From Pochonia chlamydosporia 170 (lineage: Eukaryota > Ascomycota > Sordariomycetes > Hypocreales > Clavicipitaceae), in NCBI RefSeq assembly GCF_001653235.2, contig NC_035792.1, positions 1,674,001 to 1,738,000 on the forward strand: 64,000 nucleotides of DNA, read 5' to 3'. The notes below the pieces were generated by a model that searched no databases, had not been told where the DNA came from, and saw only the letters and a program-made list of their open reading frames with translations. Position numbers and translations under genes: made by a program. Positions 22,232 through 33,855 of the stretch are shown piece after piece; position 1 is the stretch's first letter, and each line of letters opens with the position of its first letter.

Positions 22232-23328
22232 TCAGTTGAGCGGGGCCGTTTCGCTGGCGATGCTGAAGATATCCTTTGCAAGCTCTGCTTGATACAACAA
22301 GTTTACTGCTTGTGCCAGCGGAAGACTGACCCGGCTGGTGGTCTCTCTCAACAGTTTATACGCCTCATTCAAAAAGCGCTGACCCATTTCCTGCCGCGAA
22401 ACCGTCCACAAATCGGCGTCTACTGATGTATACTGCGTGCATTATCAGCCAACACATTATTTTCAGGGAATAATAAAACAGCTTACGCATTGCTGTGCGC
22501 ATATTGCGTTTACAAGAAGAGGGCTGCAACAACTAGCGGACTTGGGATCACCCAGGTTCATCTCTTCTACAAACTTGTTGTGGTTTACGATGGGCAGAGC
22601 CAGAGGTCGCCCATCAATAAAAAACTGAGATATTATTTCCGATACCGCATCGTTTCCAGCAACGGTAGTCCAGGGACGGGCTGGAACCTTGACCGGCAAC
22701 TTTAATAGGGACGGATCTATTACAAACTGAGAAGGATCAGTACTAAAGGTCTGGGATACCTGCACTCCTACGAAGTCTCCCTCACTCCCAACACTCCCGA
22801 CGCTGTAGCTCTCAGAAGTCTCGGTGACAAAGTGTTGCAGTGATTCAGCTGGATCCTTGCAAGATTGAAGGCGAGCCATGATGCCTTGTGCCTCTGATTG
22901 GGGACGATCTTGGATGTAGCTGAAAAGTCTCCGCAACGTATTAAGTTCCTCTTCAATTGTATTGTATTTCCGCTTAAATGCCGAAGAACGACTTTCTCCA
23001 GCGTCGGTTATGTATTCGCACTGCATGCCGTGATGGTCGCAATGCGAACACGATGGCCGTTTCCCATCGCACTTGATAGTCATGGTGTCAGCTACATATT
23101 CCGCTCTTGATTTTGATAGGGGGCTACCAAACTCGACATGAAACATCTGCAACGAATACACACCTTGCATTTTTGCCGGCGACATGGCTCGCAAGCCGCG
23201 GCCAATTTGGCAGCTCTTTGCGTTGGTCCAGCCCGGCCCCAGCTTGATGCAATATTGCCATCTGTCCCGTCGGCTTGGTCTGGAGTCGGGTCGCTTCTGG
23301 GGAGTATGGTTCGATAGCCTTTATCCAT
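22232..23328 (-). CDS. Zn2Cys6 transcription factor, short and probably C-terminally truncated
   Basis: Three exons (23164-23328, 22487-23071, 22232-22432) give 316 residues. Intron 23072-23163 splits the zinc cluster between CEPCRRQKCK and CDGKRPSCSHC; intron 22433-22486 has donor GTAAGC and acceptor GCAG. The cluster is C46-x2-C49-x6-C56-x6-C63-x2-C66-x6-C73, a perfect Zn2Cys6 DNA-binding motif. A linker or coiled-coil-like stretch follows (KRKYNTIEEELNTLRRLFSYI), then the beginning of a fungal regulatory domain (ISQFFIDGRPLALPIVNHNK, SPLLVNAICAQQC). Related regulators usually run to 600-700 residues, whereas this one stops at TGA 22232-22234. Further coding-like fragments lie downstream. 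It is therefore either a truncated allele or a gene whose last introns I failed to resolve. The target genes are unknown. Confidence 0.7.
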
Positions 23329-25014
23329 GGTGCGAGACTTCGATTAACTGGCGGTGATGCTTTGTAAACGATGGAATTCAGTCTGACCAGACGCAACCCA
23401 CGATTTGATGTTGCCCTAATAGACTTAGCAGATGCCTGGTGACAATAACTCCTCATGACGTTCCAACACGCCCACTCTAGCCGCTCTACGCCGATCCCTT
23501 GTGCCCAAGCTAGCTACTACTTATTTCTCCAGAAAACGGGTGCAAGCCCATTTTATTCCCCCGTAACGTCACCATGATTGGTCTTTGTCGTAAATTACGC
23601 ACCTCCAAAAATCTTGGGATCCCGCTCTGCTTGCTGACAACCCTGCTTAGACGAGCTTTTTCATGCCGTACCTCGGATTTAATTCCGGTTGACAAATGCG
23701 ATTCAACTTTTATTCTGAAAGATTCTGGCCTTGGCATTCCTCAGAATACAGAGAACCCCGCTATATTTACTTGCCAAGGATGTCGTTTGGGTGAATGGGA
23801 TTGGGACCGGGGGATTGACGACACGGAGTGACCTCCGACTATATCGACGAACGTGATTGGCTGTTTCTACGTTTACTCTTTTCTCATAACACATTGGAAT
23901 TTATCCCTGACATATCATTCGCGTTTTGCTACCCTATGTTTTAATCTACAAGCGCGCTGTCTGGTGGTACTCTGGGGGTGACAGGTCAGTGTGTTGAATG
24001 CCCGATGTCGCCATACCATTGTTGCAGCCACATAGTGTCAGGAATAGCTGTGAGGTCCTGTTGAGGCCTCTGTAAGGGAATTCCGATGTCGTTCATAAGT
24101 AGCTTACTAGCGTCAAAGTCTGGCATGGATCTTATAGACTCCCGACGAGGGGGGCAAGTGTGTTGTGTCCACCAGGAAGGCATTTCAGGGGTCCAGGTGA
24201 TAAGCGATTAGTAAGAGCTCTGATTTTAAAGCGCCACAAGATCCGGTATGTGGCATGAGTTGTTCCATTTTACGAAATGAAGACCCGTTTCATAATCCTG
24301 CGAGTTCAATTCACTTTAGAACGCGGGAGACTAGACAGAATCTACGGAACTTGTCGAATAAAAATGGCCGCGAGGTCATTTGACCAGCAAAGGGGAGCGC
24401 TCCGCTGATACAGAGAGAGAGGTCAAATTATGTTCCATTGACAGAACCCAGCTTGATGATTTCGTTGAGACCGAACCTGCCCGCTGTCGGTATTGTACGC
24501 TAGTATCCAGACGGCGCAAACGATGACCATTCACTACGAAGAAAAATGCCATACAAAAAAATAGTCGGCAATGTATTTTGATGAGCGCGTTTCCTCTAAT
24601 ATTCCCTGCTAATCTTTCCATCATTGCAATGTATCTGTGTTTCACACATGCATGTCTAGACAACTAGATGGCCCTTGGTAAATCGCAACGGGCTACATAT
24701 ATCGCACTAACTAGGACTATTGCGGTGAACATGACAAGGAGTTATCTTACCAAATGTACCGCGTACCGTGGTTAACATGTCAAATCACTCACTACAGAGA
24801 CAGGAGGCTCAGAGGTGAACTAAACCGTCCCGAAAAGAAATATTTACTACCCCAATGAAGGAGCTATTTTTTCCTAAGTTTCTCATTAATCACAAACAAA
24901 TATAACTATATGCATACCCTCTATGGCCCTGTTATGCCACTCCGGCCGATACGTTTCCCCACATTTTCCCTGTCGGCCCGTATTATGCGACTCGGCAAGC
25001 CTATGCAAATATGT
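23329..25014. other. Gene-free stretch, about 1.7 kb
   Basis: It begins with the promoter of the Zn2Cys6 regulator on the reverse strand. I see no coding-like frame, repeat or RNA gene in the remainder. Confidence 0.45.
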
Positions 25015-25485
25015 TTACAACTCCTCTTCCTTGTCACACTTCTTCACTTCATAGTCGACGGTATCATTCCCCGTTCCCCAAATCTTGGGCTTGAAGTCGA
25101 GGTACACGAGCTCATTCTTCTCTGGCTTCCATTCCCCATTCGTGTCTCGGTAGTAGACCATCTCTCCACTTCCGGCATCGCGAACCTCGATGGTTGTGTG
25201 GGACAGTGTACCGTCCGTAGACCACTCCAATTTATAGCAAGAGCCCTCCTTAACGGGGAAAGGCTTGGAGCAACGAACGTTTCCGTCACGGTCGATGCAT
25301 TTCTCGATGGCATAGTCGAGCACGTTTCCTTTGGAGACGGTGTCACCTGCTGAGAGATGTTAGTCAGTCAAAGAAAAATTGCATGTTTTCATTGTTTGAG
25401 TGCAAACTGGGGCGGGCGTACTCAATGTGACGCTGGCAATGGCCAAGCCTGCGGTGGCGAGCTTCTGTACGTCGGGGACATACAT
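25015..25485 (-). CDS. Small secreted cysteine-containing protein of unknown function
   Basis: Exons 25422-25485 and 25015-25346, joined across intron 25347-25421 (donor GTACGC, acceptor GCAG), give 131 residues with matching phase. The N-terminus MYVPDVQKLATAGLAIASVT is a plausible, rather weak, signal peptide. The mature part has four cysteines (EKCIDRDGNVRC, EGSCYKLEW, EVKKC) and alternating charged and aromatic residues suggestive of a small beta-rich fold (VYYRDTNGEWKPEK, LVYLDFKPKIWG). Four cysteines would allow two disulfides. Size and composition fit small secreted fungal proteins often grouped as candidate effectors. No family is recognised, and effector function is not shown. Confidence 0.7.
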
Positions 25486-26363
25486 GGTTCAGAAATCGGT
25501 GGTGGACGAAGTTGCTTGAAGTTGGAAGACAATTACGTTGTATTTGGCAGATGAATCAGTCGCGTCTGAGATGATGGAAAAACACAAGTTTGAAGCAAGC
25601 GTTTTCAAGAAGAGACTTTGTATGGAGGATAGCTTTAAAAAAAGAAATAAAAAAACAGGAAACGCTTCACCAAAACCGGCCGGCGGCTTGAGCTTATTTG
25701 CATCATCGATGACGTTCAGTGATGGAGGTTTTAGTCCGAGTTACAGACCCACTTGACTTTCCTGATTGGGCAAGTGGGGATCGGGGCTTGTAAAGTGAGA
25801 TCCGGGGCCGCGTTCATGACGATTGCCTTGGGTTTGTGGGAATTTGTTGGGGGACAAGGGACAAGAGGCGCTTGGAGACGCGTAATTATGGTGAATGCAT
25901 TGTTGAATCATCGAGAATCTCTTGAACCATTGGCATGTGCACCATGTGAAAGTGGGGTACGCATCACCTTCATCACCTTTATATGTAGCTTGTCATTGTT
26001 GATGTGTCGTATCTTGGTAAACGAAGCCATGCGGTATGTGATTTAAGTTTATCGTTAACAAGTTCCCATTATACACTATGGATGTAAACTCATTCTCATT
26101 CATGACATGAGTAGTTATATGCAGTAGATATGTCGTCTTTTGGGCTCCGACTACCCTTGAGTCGTGCCTTCAACCCCAAACCCCGACCATTGTCCATTAA
26201 TCGGAGACAAAGGCTAAAAGTTATACCCAATCGGCTACACCTTCCAGCAATGCATCTCGATGATCATGCGTGTAGTGTACCCGACCCGGTTTATGCTTAT
26301 GCATCATGCAAGTTGCCACACCCCCGCTCATGGAACCCTAAGCTGGCATGTACATGCAAGATT
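25486..26363. other. Gene-free stretch, about 0.9 kb
   Basis: It contains the promoter of the small secreted protein (reverse strand) and the 3' flank of nitrate reductase. No coding-like frame or repeat is recognised. Confidence 0.5.
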
Positions 26364-29300
26364 CTAGAATCCGAACATGTTTTCGTCTTCCACGTAACCC
26401 CAGTCTACCATTAGTCAGTATACATTCATGCAAGATGCCAATCATCAACTTACCTCTCAGAGCCGGTAGCGCCGCCTTTTGAATCATAGCCGGAGGACCG
26501 CAGAGGAACGTAACAGCTTCTTCCGCGGGTTCAAAGAGGCTTTCTCTAATAATATCTGCGTTAATATATCCCTTATACCCGTCCCATTTGTCACTGGGGT
26601 GGCTCAAAACATGTGTAATGTGAAGCTGGCCATTGGAATTGCGTTTAAACTCATCCAGCTTTTGTCGTAACAAGATGTCACCCTCACTCTTATTTGCGTC
26701 AACAACCCTAATTTGCGTCTTGTCTCCCTTTGTGAGTAGTATCCGCGCCAGGAGGGAGTAGCCAGGTGTAAGACCAGATCCGCCGAGCACAAGGGAGACT
26801 TTGTCAAAGTGACGTTCCTTGCCTTCAATGATAAAGTTCCCATTGCCGTTGTAGACGATTTCCCCCGTGGGACCCTTGAGTTCCACTTCTTCGCCAATAG
26901 GCATGCAGTCAAGGATATTTGACAAGGCACCGCCAGGTTGATTGTCGTCGGGAAAGTATGTCTTGACTGTGAGTTCAAACGTCCCGTGGCCGTCTTCCGG
27001 AGACGTCTCCTTCTTGCCACGCTGGCTATGCCCGTTCTGAAGGTTTGGACAAGGCAAAAGGGGTCGTGTTGGCGTGTAGCTGCGGACTAGCATTCTATCT
27101 TGTAGGTGAAAGCCAATTTGGACGTGTTGGCAGGTACCTAATCCCAACACATGGCTATTATCGGGCAAACGGAACGTGTAGCTTCTTGTGTCTCGGGAGA
27201 GTTGCTTTCTATTGACCAATGTCACCGGAATCCATCTGTGCTTTTGGAGTGCGATTTTCTCTTTTTGCAGTTGAGAGCTCGCCGCATCTTTAGCTGACGA
27301 TTCTGCATTCATCTTGATGTAGTTAGCCGCCTTCTCAGTGACGACACCAAGAGCACATTCTATGAAACAAATTAGCTTATGTCTGGAGTTTAACACTGTG
27401 GGTAGACAAACCTTTAAGCTTCTGGTAGGCATAGTCATCATGAATACTGGCAAATTCATCACTCGTCTCCTTATGAACCTTTCCTGCGTGGCCCAAAATA
27501 GCAGCCGCACCACCTGGATGCCACTCCAGAACACTCGTTGCATCATAAATCTTGCCATCGACGACTATCCAACAGTCATCTTGCTTATCATGCTTCTCAA
27601 TTTCCTCGCGGGTGAACTGCTTCTGAGGCGCGCCGGCTTCCTGGCGGACTTTGGCTATAGTATTCTCAACACTTGGCTTCATCCATCCGCCATCTCCGGT
27701 ACCCGGCTCTGTAGGGTGTCTGAATAATATGGCGGGTTCCCCTGAATCGTCCTCGTATGTAATTTCCGGGCGTACAACATACCAACAATTATTCATCATG
27801 CCCATTATATTCCAATTGGCGTCTCTGGGCTGCGTGTTTTTGAAGACGTTGAAACAGCGAACGGTGATGCTGTCCGCCCTCAGCAAGTGAGATATTTCAA
27901 CGTCGACGAACCAATGCACCCAGGCCCAAAACTTGTTGCCGTGGCGGATGGGATGGTCGGAAAAGCGACGGATGCAGTATAGCCACGTTTTACCGTTGTC
28001 CAAGGACACTTCTACTCGTTGAATCTGGTGGCCGCCGCCGTCATATGCAAAGCCCTCTATTCGATAGCTGTTACCTTTCTTAGCCTTTGCCAGTGGTATA
28101 GTTTCTCCCTGTGCTGGCTTGACAATGACTGAGTTGAGGTTTTGCTCGTTGCAGGCCGTGTCGGGATGCTTGAAGAGAGTTTCAGCAAAGGGTCCGTCCT
28201 TCTCTGTGACAAAAGAGGGAAGAACTCGGTTGTCCCAGATGTGGTAATGTGAGTCGTTTTCCTTGTCACTGATCCATATTCGCTTCAGCCACTTGACACA
28301 TCTGCCTCCAACATATCCGGGGATAATGAGGCGAACGGGATATCCGTGGTCCGGGGGAAGAGGAACGTCGTTCATGTTGTAGGCTAGAATAACGTCGTTT
28401 TGCGGATCCATCGCGTATTCGTACGGGATACATGTCGAGTACTTGCCGTCGCTGAGATCATCTGCGCCTTCGAAGTTGACCCAATGCCGCTTATCATGCG
28501 ATAGAATTTCCGGCACGCCAGCTGAGCGGAGGACATCGCGGAGTAAGGGACCTTTCCAATAGGCACAGCTAACGCCGCCGGGCCCCCAACCGAACCCTTT
28601 GCTCTTCTTGATCATGTTTAGTTCCTTTCTCCTATTACCGTCGCATGCTAATAGGACGGGGATGTTGATACAGGTAAAGGAAGTCAGGTCTTTCATATTG
28701 ATCTTGGTTACCCGCCCATTGTATTCGATGTCAAGCTCGTGGTATTCCCAGAGTAGTCTGGGGACGGAACCGTGGTTTCGGACATAGTGAAGTTCGTTGG
28801 GAGTGATGAGTCCAGCATCAAAGAGGTGATCTAGTTGAGGCTCGGCATTTACTGGGTGCTTTCCCGTGAGTCGAATAAGATGGGACGATCGCGGCACCCA
28901 ATTATCTGGGCTGAACTGGTCTTGCTCATCTATTGATAGCTCCGTCTGTTTTGGCTTTTGGGGAGAATGTTTGCGGCCGTCGTTTTCCTTTAAGCTGAAA
29001 ATATAGTCCTTCTCGTACTCCAGGGCCCGAAGAAGCGCCAGTTCCTGCGCGGTGTACTTTTCCGAAAGGTCGTCCTTTTCTGTATTGTTGTCCCCTTTGC
29101 CGTCTTTTGTCGGTTTCTCTGATGCGTACGCATCGTGATGTTTCCCAGTGTCCTCATCACGCCTCCATTCGTGCTCGGTTTGCGACGGTTTCTCTATTTT
29201 CTCTCCTGAGCCTTGAGAATGGTCCTCATTGGTTTGCTTCTGCTTTTGATCTTGGTCGTGTTTGACATTTATTGGCCATTTCTGACCGTGCTTGACCCAA

Positions 29301-29702
29301 TCTTCAGTTGTTTCTAGAACGTATCGCCAGCCAAGAGACTTATTTTCTGGGTGTCTGAGATGGAAATCCTGGTGGTACTGTCAGCTGCGATGTAGACAAG
29401 TTAAACAGTGGGAGATCTAGACATTAATGGCATACCTCTTGACTTTGAATGACGTCCCGAAAGTTGACCAGCTTGCCGGATTCTACGTCCAACTGTAGCT
29501 TCTTCCTCTCCTTCAGAGCGTCTTCAATTTCCTGACTATAGTCCTCATGCTTGTGGGTAATTCCAGGCAAGCGATTGCTCTTATTCCTATACCCAACGCG
29601 ATGTTCATGGCCGGTGCTCCAATTGGGCTCATTGGCGATTTGTTCGGCTGTCGAACCAGGGTGGTCTTGGACCTTGACAGCCCAGCGTTTGGAGGCTCCC
29701 AT
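26364..29702 (-). CDS. niaD: Assimilatory nitrate reductase (NAD(P)H)
   Basis: This cytosolic enzyme reduces nitrate to nitrite in nitrogen assimilation. Four exons (29436-29702, 27412-29368, 26454-27359, 26364-26404) with introns 29369-29435, 27360-27411 and 26405-26453 give 1056 residues in consistent phase. In order: an N-terminal fungal region (LPGITHKHEDYSQEIEDA), the molybdopterin domain with the cofactor cysteine in FGWGPGGVSCAYWKGPL, the dimerisation domain, cytochrome b5 with heme motif LEWHPGGAAAI, the FAD domain (LVRSYTPTRP), and the NAD(P)H domain (LVLGGSGLTPGYSLL, FLCGPPAM). The last exon encodes only WGYVEDENMFGF, the family's typical end. An unspliced reading misses it. The protein is longer than the usual 860-900 residues because of a Lys/Gln/Glu/His-rich insert before YTAQELALLRALEYEKDY. 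I did not find convincing NirA-type or paired GATA sites upstream. Confidence 0.95.
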
Positions 29703-30897
29703 GATGGATTGTCTTCTGAGTTTACGATAGTGTATTTGCATCGATAAATTGAACCATCGTCGTTCCAGGGAACTCCTAGTATTATGGTCAAACACCATGG
29801 GAATCACCTAATGGTGACGTCAATCGTAAAGCTGACCATCCATAGTGGCGCCGAATGAAGTTTAAACTTCGCGCCGGATAGTGCAAGCTAGTGTCGCTTC
29901 TCCTGGTTGGCGTGCCGTATTCCCGGCACAACCGATGGGACGGCGTGAGGATTCGGAACCGCGAATGGAAGCTCAGTTTATACAGCGAGGCGGAATTGGA
30001 GAGTTTGTGAGTTCGGTAGATGAGAATGTGGCTAAAACAACACAATGGCGATACATTGCGTAGGTAGCTCCCGCCCAGAACAATGAAACAGTGCGATTCT
30101 CAAGTTGGCTCACATGATCATGGTGATTAAATCTCTCATTTTAAGCAGTCAAAATTGTGACAGTCTGGGAGTTTGGGGTTGTTGGAGTTTACCTAGGTCG
30201 ATGACATGCCATTGCAACGAGGTGTCATTATACAACCTCGGCAATAGTATGTTAAGAGTTTGAGTAAACATGAAGCTGTTGAGCAATATCCGTATGCAAA
30301 ACATGGCGTTCCACGCTGGCTCAAGGCATTGGCTCGACAAGTTAGCTATCCATGGAGCAAGTCGTGTAAACTGCTCCGGTCGTTGTGTGTTGGCTGGTGT
30401 AATCGCGCGCCGGTAACGTCATGAAAATTAAATGAAACTGTCAAATCGGCCGAAATGAGCAGAAGATGTATTGAGTCTCAGAAATATCCCGGTTAGAGGC
30501 TGTCAATTGGTGGCTGCACATGACTTTGTGATGCTGTCTCGGAGTCACGCCTTAGTTGGTTGTTGGTGGCTTCGTTTCTAGTTTACCAAATTACGCTCTG
30601 GCTTCGGTACGCTTAAAAAAAAGGAAAACTGGCTTGTGATGAGCATGTAATAACATGTGGCTGTTCCGGACAGAAAGGTCCAGCACTACGCCCATCGACG
30701 TCACATTTACGAGTTGAAGCACCACGCAGTATCACGAGCGTCACCGTTACAAGACTGCACGTCACCACTCGTCCACCGATTGCAAATGGCCAACATTTCA
30801 TTGGCTGCGTATACTTGCATGAAAGGTATGGTTAATTACTTCGTTCTGAACTCGACGAGTATATAATGACGAGTTTAGTCCTCTGCATATAACCAGG
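29703..30897. promoter_or_regulatory. Divergent promoter region, nitrate reductase (-) and hemerythrin-like gene (+)
   Basis: This 1.2 kb region separates two divergently transcribed starts. On the hemerythrin side a TATATAAT string lies at about 30859-30866, some 32-39 bp upstream of the ATG. I looked for a palindromic NirA/NIT4-like CTCCGHGG or TCCGCGGA site and for clustered HGATAR boxes, and did not find a convincing set. Shared nitrogen control is therefore possible from the arrangement but not supported by sites. Confidence 0.45.
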
Positions 30898-31657
30898 ATG
30901 CCATTGTTGTTTGGAAATACTATGCTTAGTCTACGCACCATTCCGTTCAACCTCACCAGGTGTAACAATATCCATACTACATTGTTAATTAGTCGTTCTA
31001 TTCGACACTCCGCAGCCATGTCGACCATATCTCAGGCAATTATCGACGACCACCGGGAGTTGGAACAATACTACAATGAAGTAGTCAACAATGCAAACAA
31101 TCATGATCACCAGCAACGCTTCGGGAACCAGTTTATTTGGGAACTTGCTAGACACTCAGTTGGTGAGGAGCTTGTCCTCTATCCAGCCATGGAAAGACAC
31201 CTCGGGGCAGAGGGCAAAGAAATGGCCGACTCTGACCGGAAGGAGCATCATTCAGTATGTACCGCCGAACTTCCAAACGATTTCCCACTTAGTGTATCAA
31301 TGGCTCATGTAACGTCGAATACAGGTCAAACAGATGCTCAAAGAGTTTCAAGAGATGAGTGCCTCTGACTCAAACTACATCAATCAGTTGAAGAAGATAT
31401 GGGGTCCACTCTCAGAACACATCAAGGAAGAAGAAGAACGGGATTTGCCTGCTCTTGAAAAGAAGCTCCAGTCTGCAGAAGGAGAGTCTGAATCTATGGC
31501 AAAGTCATTTGAGAGGACCAAGCTTTTTGTGCCTTCTCGCAGCCATCCTAGTGCTGGGGAGCATCCTCCATTTGAGACGGCAATGGGGTTACTTGCGGCG
31601 CCGATTGACAAGGTCGCTGATTTGTTCCGCAAGTTCCCGGACAAAGAGAAGCTGTGA
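30898..31657 (+). CDS. Hemerythrin HHE-domain protein, likely mitochondrial
   Basis: Exons 30898-31254 and 31325-31657 flank intron 31255-31324 (donor GTATGT, acceptor ACAG) and give 229 residues. The first 40 residues are rich in Arg, Ser and Leu with no acids (MLSLRTIPFNLTRCNNIHTT), a plausible mitochondrial presequence; an internal start at 31019 would give a cytosolic form. The core has the His/Glu pattern of a four-helix hemerythrin: IIDDHRELEQYYNEV, then ELARHSVGEELVLYPAMERH, then RKEHHSVKQMLKEF across the splice, then LSEHIKEEEERDLPALEKK. Such domains bind a di-iron centre and may handle O2, NO or iron. Standing head-to-head with nitrate reductase suggests, but does not prove, a link to reactive nitrogen. 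Confidence 0.87.
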
Positions 31658-31874
31658 AGTAGGAGAAGAGAATAATTTTAGGATGTTAAGCTCCTTCTAT
31701 TGGTGTAATTAGTTTCCTCGTGTATTGTTTGTATAGTTAGGCATAAGATGAGGAAGTCTAGCAAGCTTGTTTACAAAGCCACTGTCGTGACCTGTCAACA
31801 CTATTCATAGAACCCCATTCGTACGATGAGATACAGCGACCCAACACAAGATGGATGTTATTAAAATACCTCAT

Positions 31875-32508
31875 CTATTCTGAAGCATCTGCTGGCTTCT
31901 TCTTCGAAGGTACGACTGGTCCCATCTCGCTAATACCTCTTGTGCCATGAAGCCCTTCTTCGTCCTTGCGACTAGCAGTCGACTTTCCGCTCACCGTACT
32001 CTTCATAGAGTTTAACCACCCAGACCTCTCTGGTGAACTAGATTTTGTCTCTGGTGTCGTGTTGGTTTTGTTCTGGCAACAGTATTAGCTCTCAAACCTG
32101 TGAAGTTCATACTCTATCCTGACTTACAGGGTTTTTCTCAGTCTGATCATCGCCAGAACTACCCTTGGAGTTTGATCCCGTAAAAGGGAGCTGTGTTCTA
32201 CGCGCGCTCGAACCTCCCGCTCCCTCACCACCGCCAATTTGGCCAGAAGGCAATTTGTCCCTCGATTCCGCAGTCGTGACCTGACGTCCTGGATCTCCAT
32301 CCCCTGCGCCAGGTCGACCTCCTCTCTCCATGCCCCCGGCCATTTTATTTCCTCCGATTCCTGCGCCGCCGAGGCCGAGATCACGCTTTTGCTGGGCGAT
32401 GTTCCTGTTATCTTGGTTGTTGGTGTTATTTCTTCGCGTAGCGTAGACGGTTGCACCGATGAGACCTGCGCCGGCGGCAGCTGTCATCATGACCTTTTCT
32501 CGAGACAT
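31875..32508 (-). CDS. Small single-pass membrane protein, unknown function
   Basis: Exons 32128-32508 and 31875-32072 across intron 32073-32127 (donor GTAAGT, acceptor CCAG) give 192 residues. The start is ATG 32508 (MSREKVMMTAAAGAGLIGAT). An in-frame ATG at 32556 would add 16 residues, but the conserved-looking part begins at MSREK. Residues 7-24 form one Ala/Gly-rich hydrophobic segment, followed by TRRNN and a long Gly/Gln/Ser-rich, probably disordered tail. The second exon encodes WLNSMKSTVSGKSTASRKDE and a short Lys-rich end. It is likely an organelle-membrane protein (inference). The family is not recognised, though the layout resembles uncharacterised conserved ascomycete proteins. 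Confidence 0.7.
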
Positions 32509-33855
32509 TTTGAAACTGCAAAATTCGGTGAGGATGGCTTCTGTTGGGAATTTCATTCGGGAGTTGGTATTGAAAGGTTAGGCATTGCGAACCGCAGGGT
32601 CTTTTTTATTTAAAGAATGGATTTTGCAAAATGAAAGACGTAAGAATGGCATGCTCCGAAGCTGATGTGGGTTTTGGTGATGAAAGAATGCAGTGGTGAT
32701 ATCACGGTGACGCACTGGATGTCCACATTGCGACGAGAGCGTAGAGGTGAGTTACAGAGTTGCTAGTTAGTTTTATGGAATCTTGTCTCTCATCTCGAAT
32801 GAATCAAAAAAGGTTTTCTCATTCAAGAAGTAGTTGCAATAGACAACTGAGAGTCATGCCGAACATGCTTGGGGCTACACATGGTTGTCGCGCAATTGAC
32901 AGCAAGAGCCGTGCAACAAACCCGGCAACACAATGTACAGACTCTCTTGAAGCTTATAATTTACCTTATGTCAATGCAACCTTTGGCAATCAGTCATCTG
33001 TATTTTAATTCACCCAGGTAGCCGAGTCTCAAAACCAGACTTTGCCCCAGATGTTTAGTTGCTTACTGCGCGCCAGGAACGCAGGAAACTACTGAATATT
33101 GGCTCAATTATTCCCGGCCCTCTCCAGCCTGTCGATCCTGAAGCTACCGGCACATGGCTTCGCTCTCCGCCCTGAGAGGTTGCACCGACGGGTAGCTCGG
33201 CACGAAATAACGTCTCTTGTCAAGGTCAAGGTCAACAGTCCGGTTTCCTGACCGAGATGCTATGCTTGGAAGCAGTCGAAACCGATTGGACATGTTTCTT
33301 TCACTTCAAATTGAGGCTTGCAGATATCGCTTGTACCATGTCATATTCGACAGGTTCATGACAGCAATTGCATGCAACTTGATGAAGCTGAATTTCCCAA
33401 TCGGGCAGGTAAGCCACGAATCCTCAAGAGGAAACATAGCCGCCACCAAGTCGTCGTGCTCCGGCCGAACCAGACAACACCATGTAAAACGGAGCAGTTC
33501 GAATTGGTGAGAGTGCATGGGTGTCAGCAGCGGTGGAACTTTCGTTTCCCCAAGCCTCCAGGTCGGGATCTGCGCGAACCGCAACAGGGTCTTAGACTCT
33601 TAGTTGGGCGGAGCTGGCCGAGCATTGGCATTCCCGCGTGTGTCTTATCTCCTGGAACAATGCATGGGATGGGATAGGAGCTATACTCGGTGTGGATTTA
33701 TCCGCTAGGAAACGTGGGAGGCGAGATTAGCATATAAGACAGGGACGCGGTTCCTTTGGTGTTCTCCAGATGTTGGCGTGATCCAAGAATACTTGCGATT
33801 CTCTTCCTCTGTAGTCACAGCGGAAGAAGAATTGAGCTTCTTCAACACCGCCATC
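32509..33855. other. Gene-free stretch, about 1.3 kb
   Basis: It holds divergent promoters of the small membrane protein (reverse) and the secreted phosphoesterase (forward). Short open frames here overlap on both strands, with no recognisable product. Confidence 0.45.

Noticed and set aside
29703..30897. NirA/NIT4 or AreA/NIT2 sites upstream of nitrate reductase
   Set aside because: Scattered GATA-like tetramers occur, but I found no palindromic NirA-type site and no close HGATAR pair, so no regulatory site is claimed.
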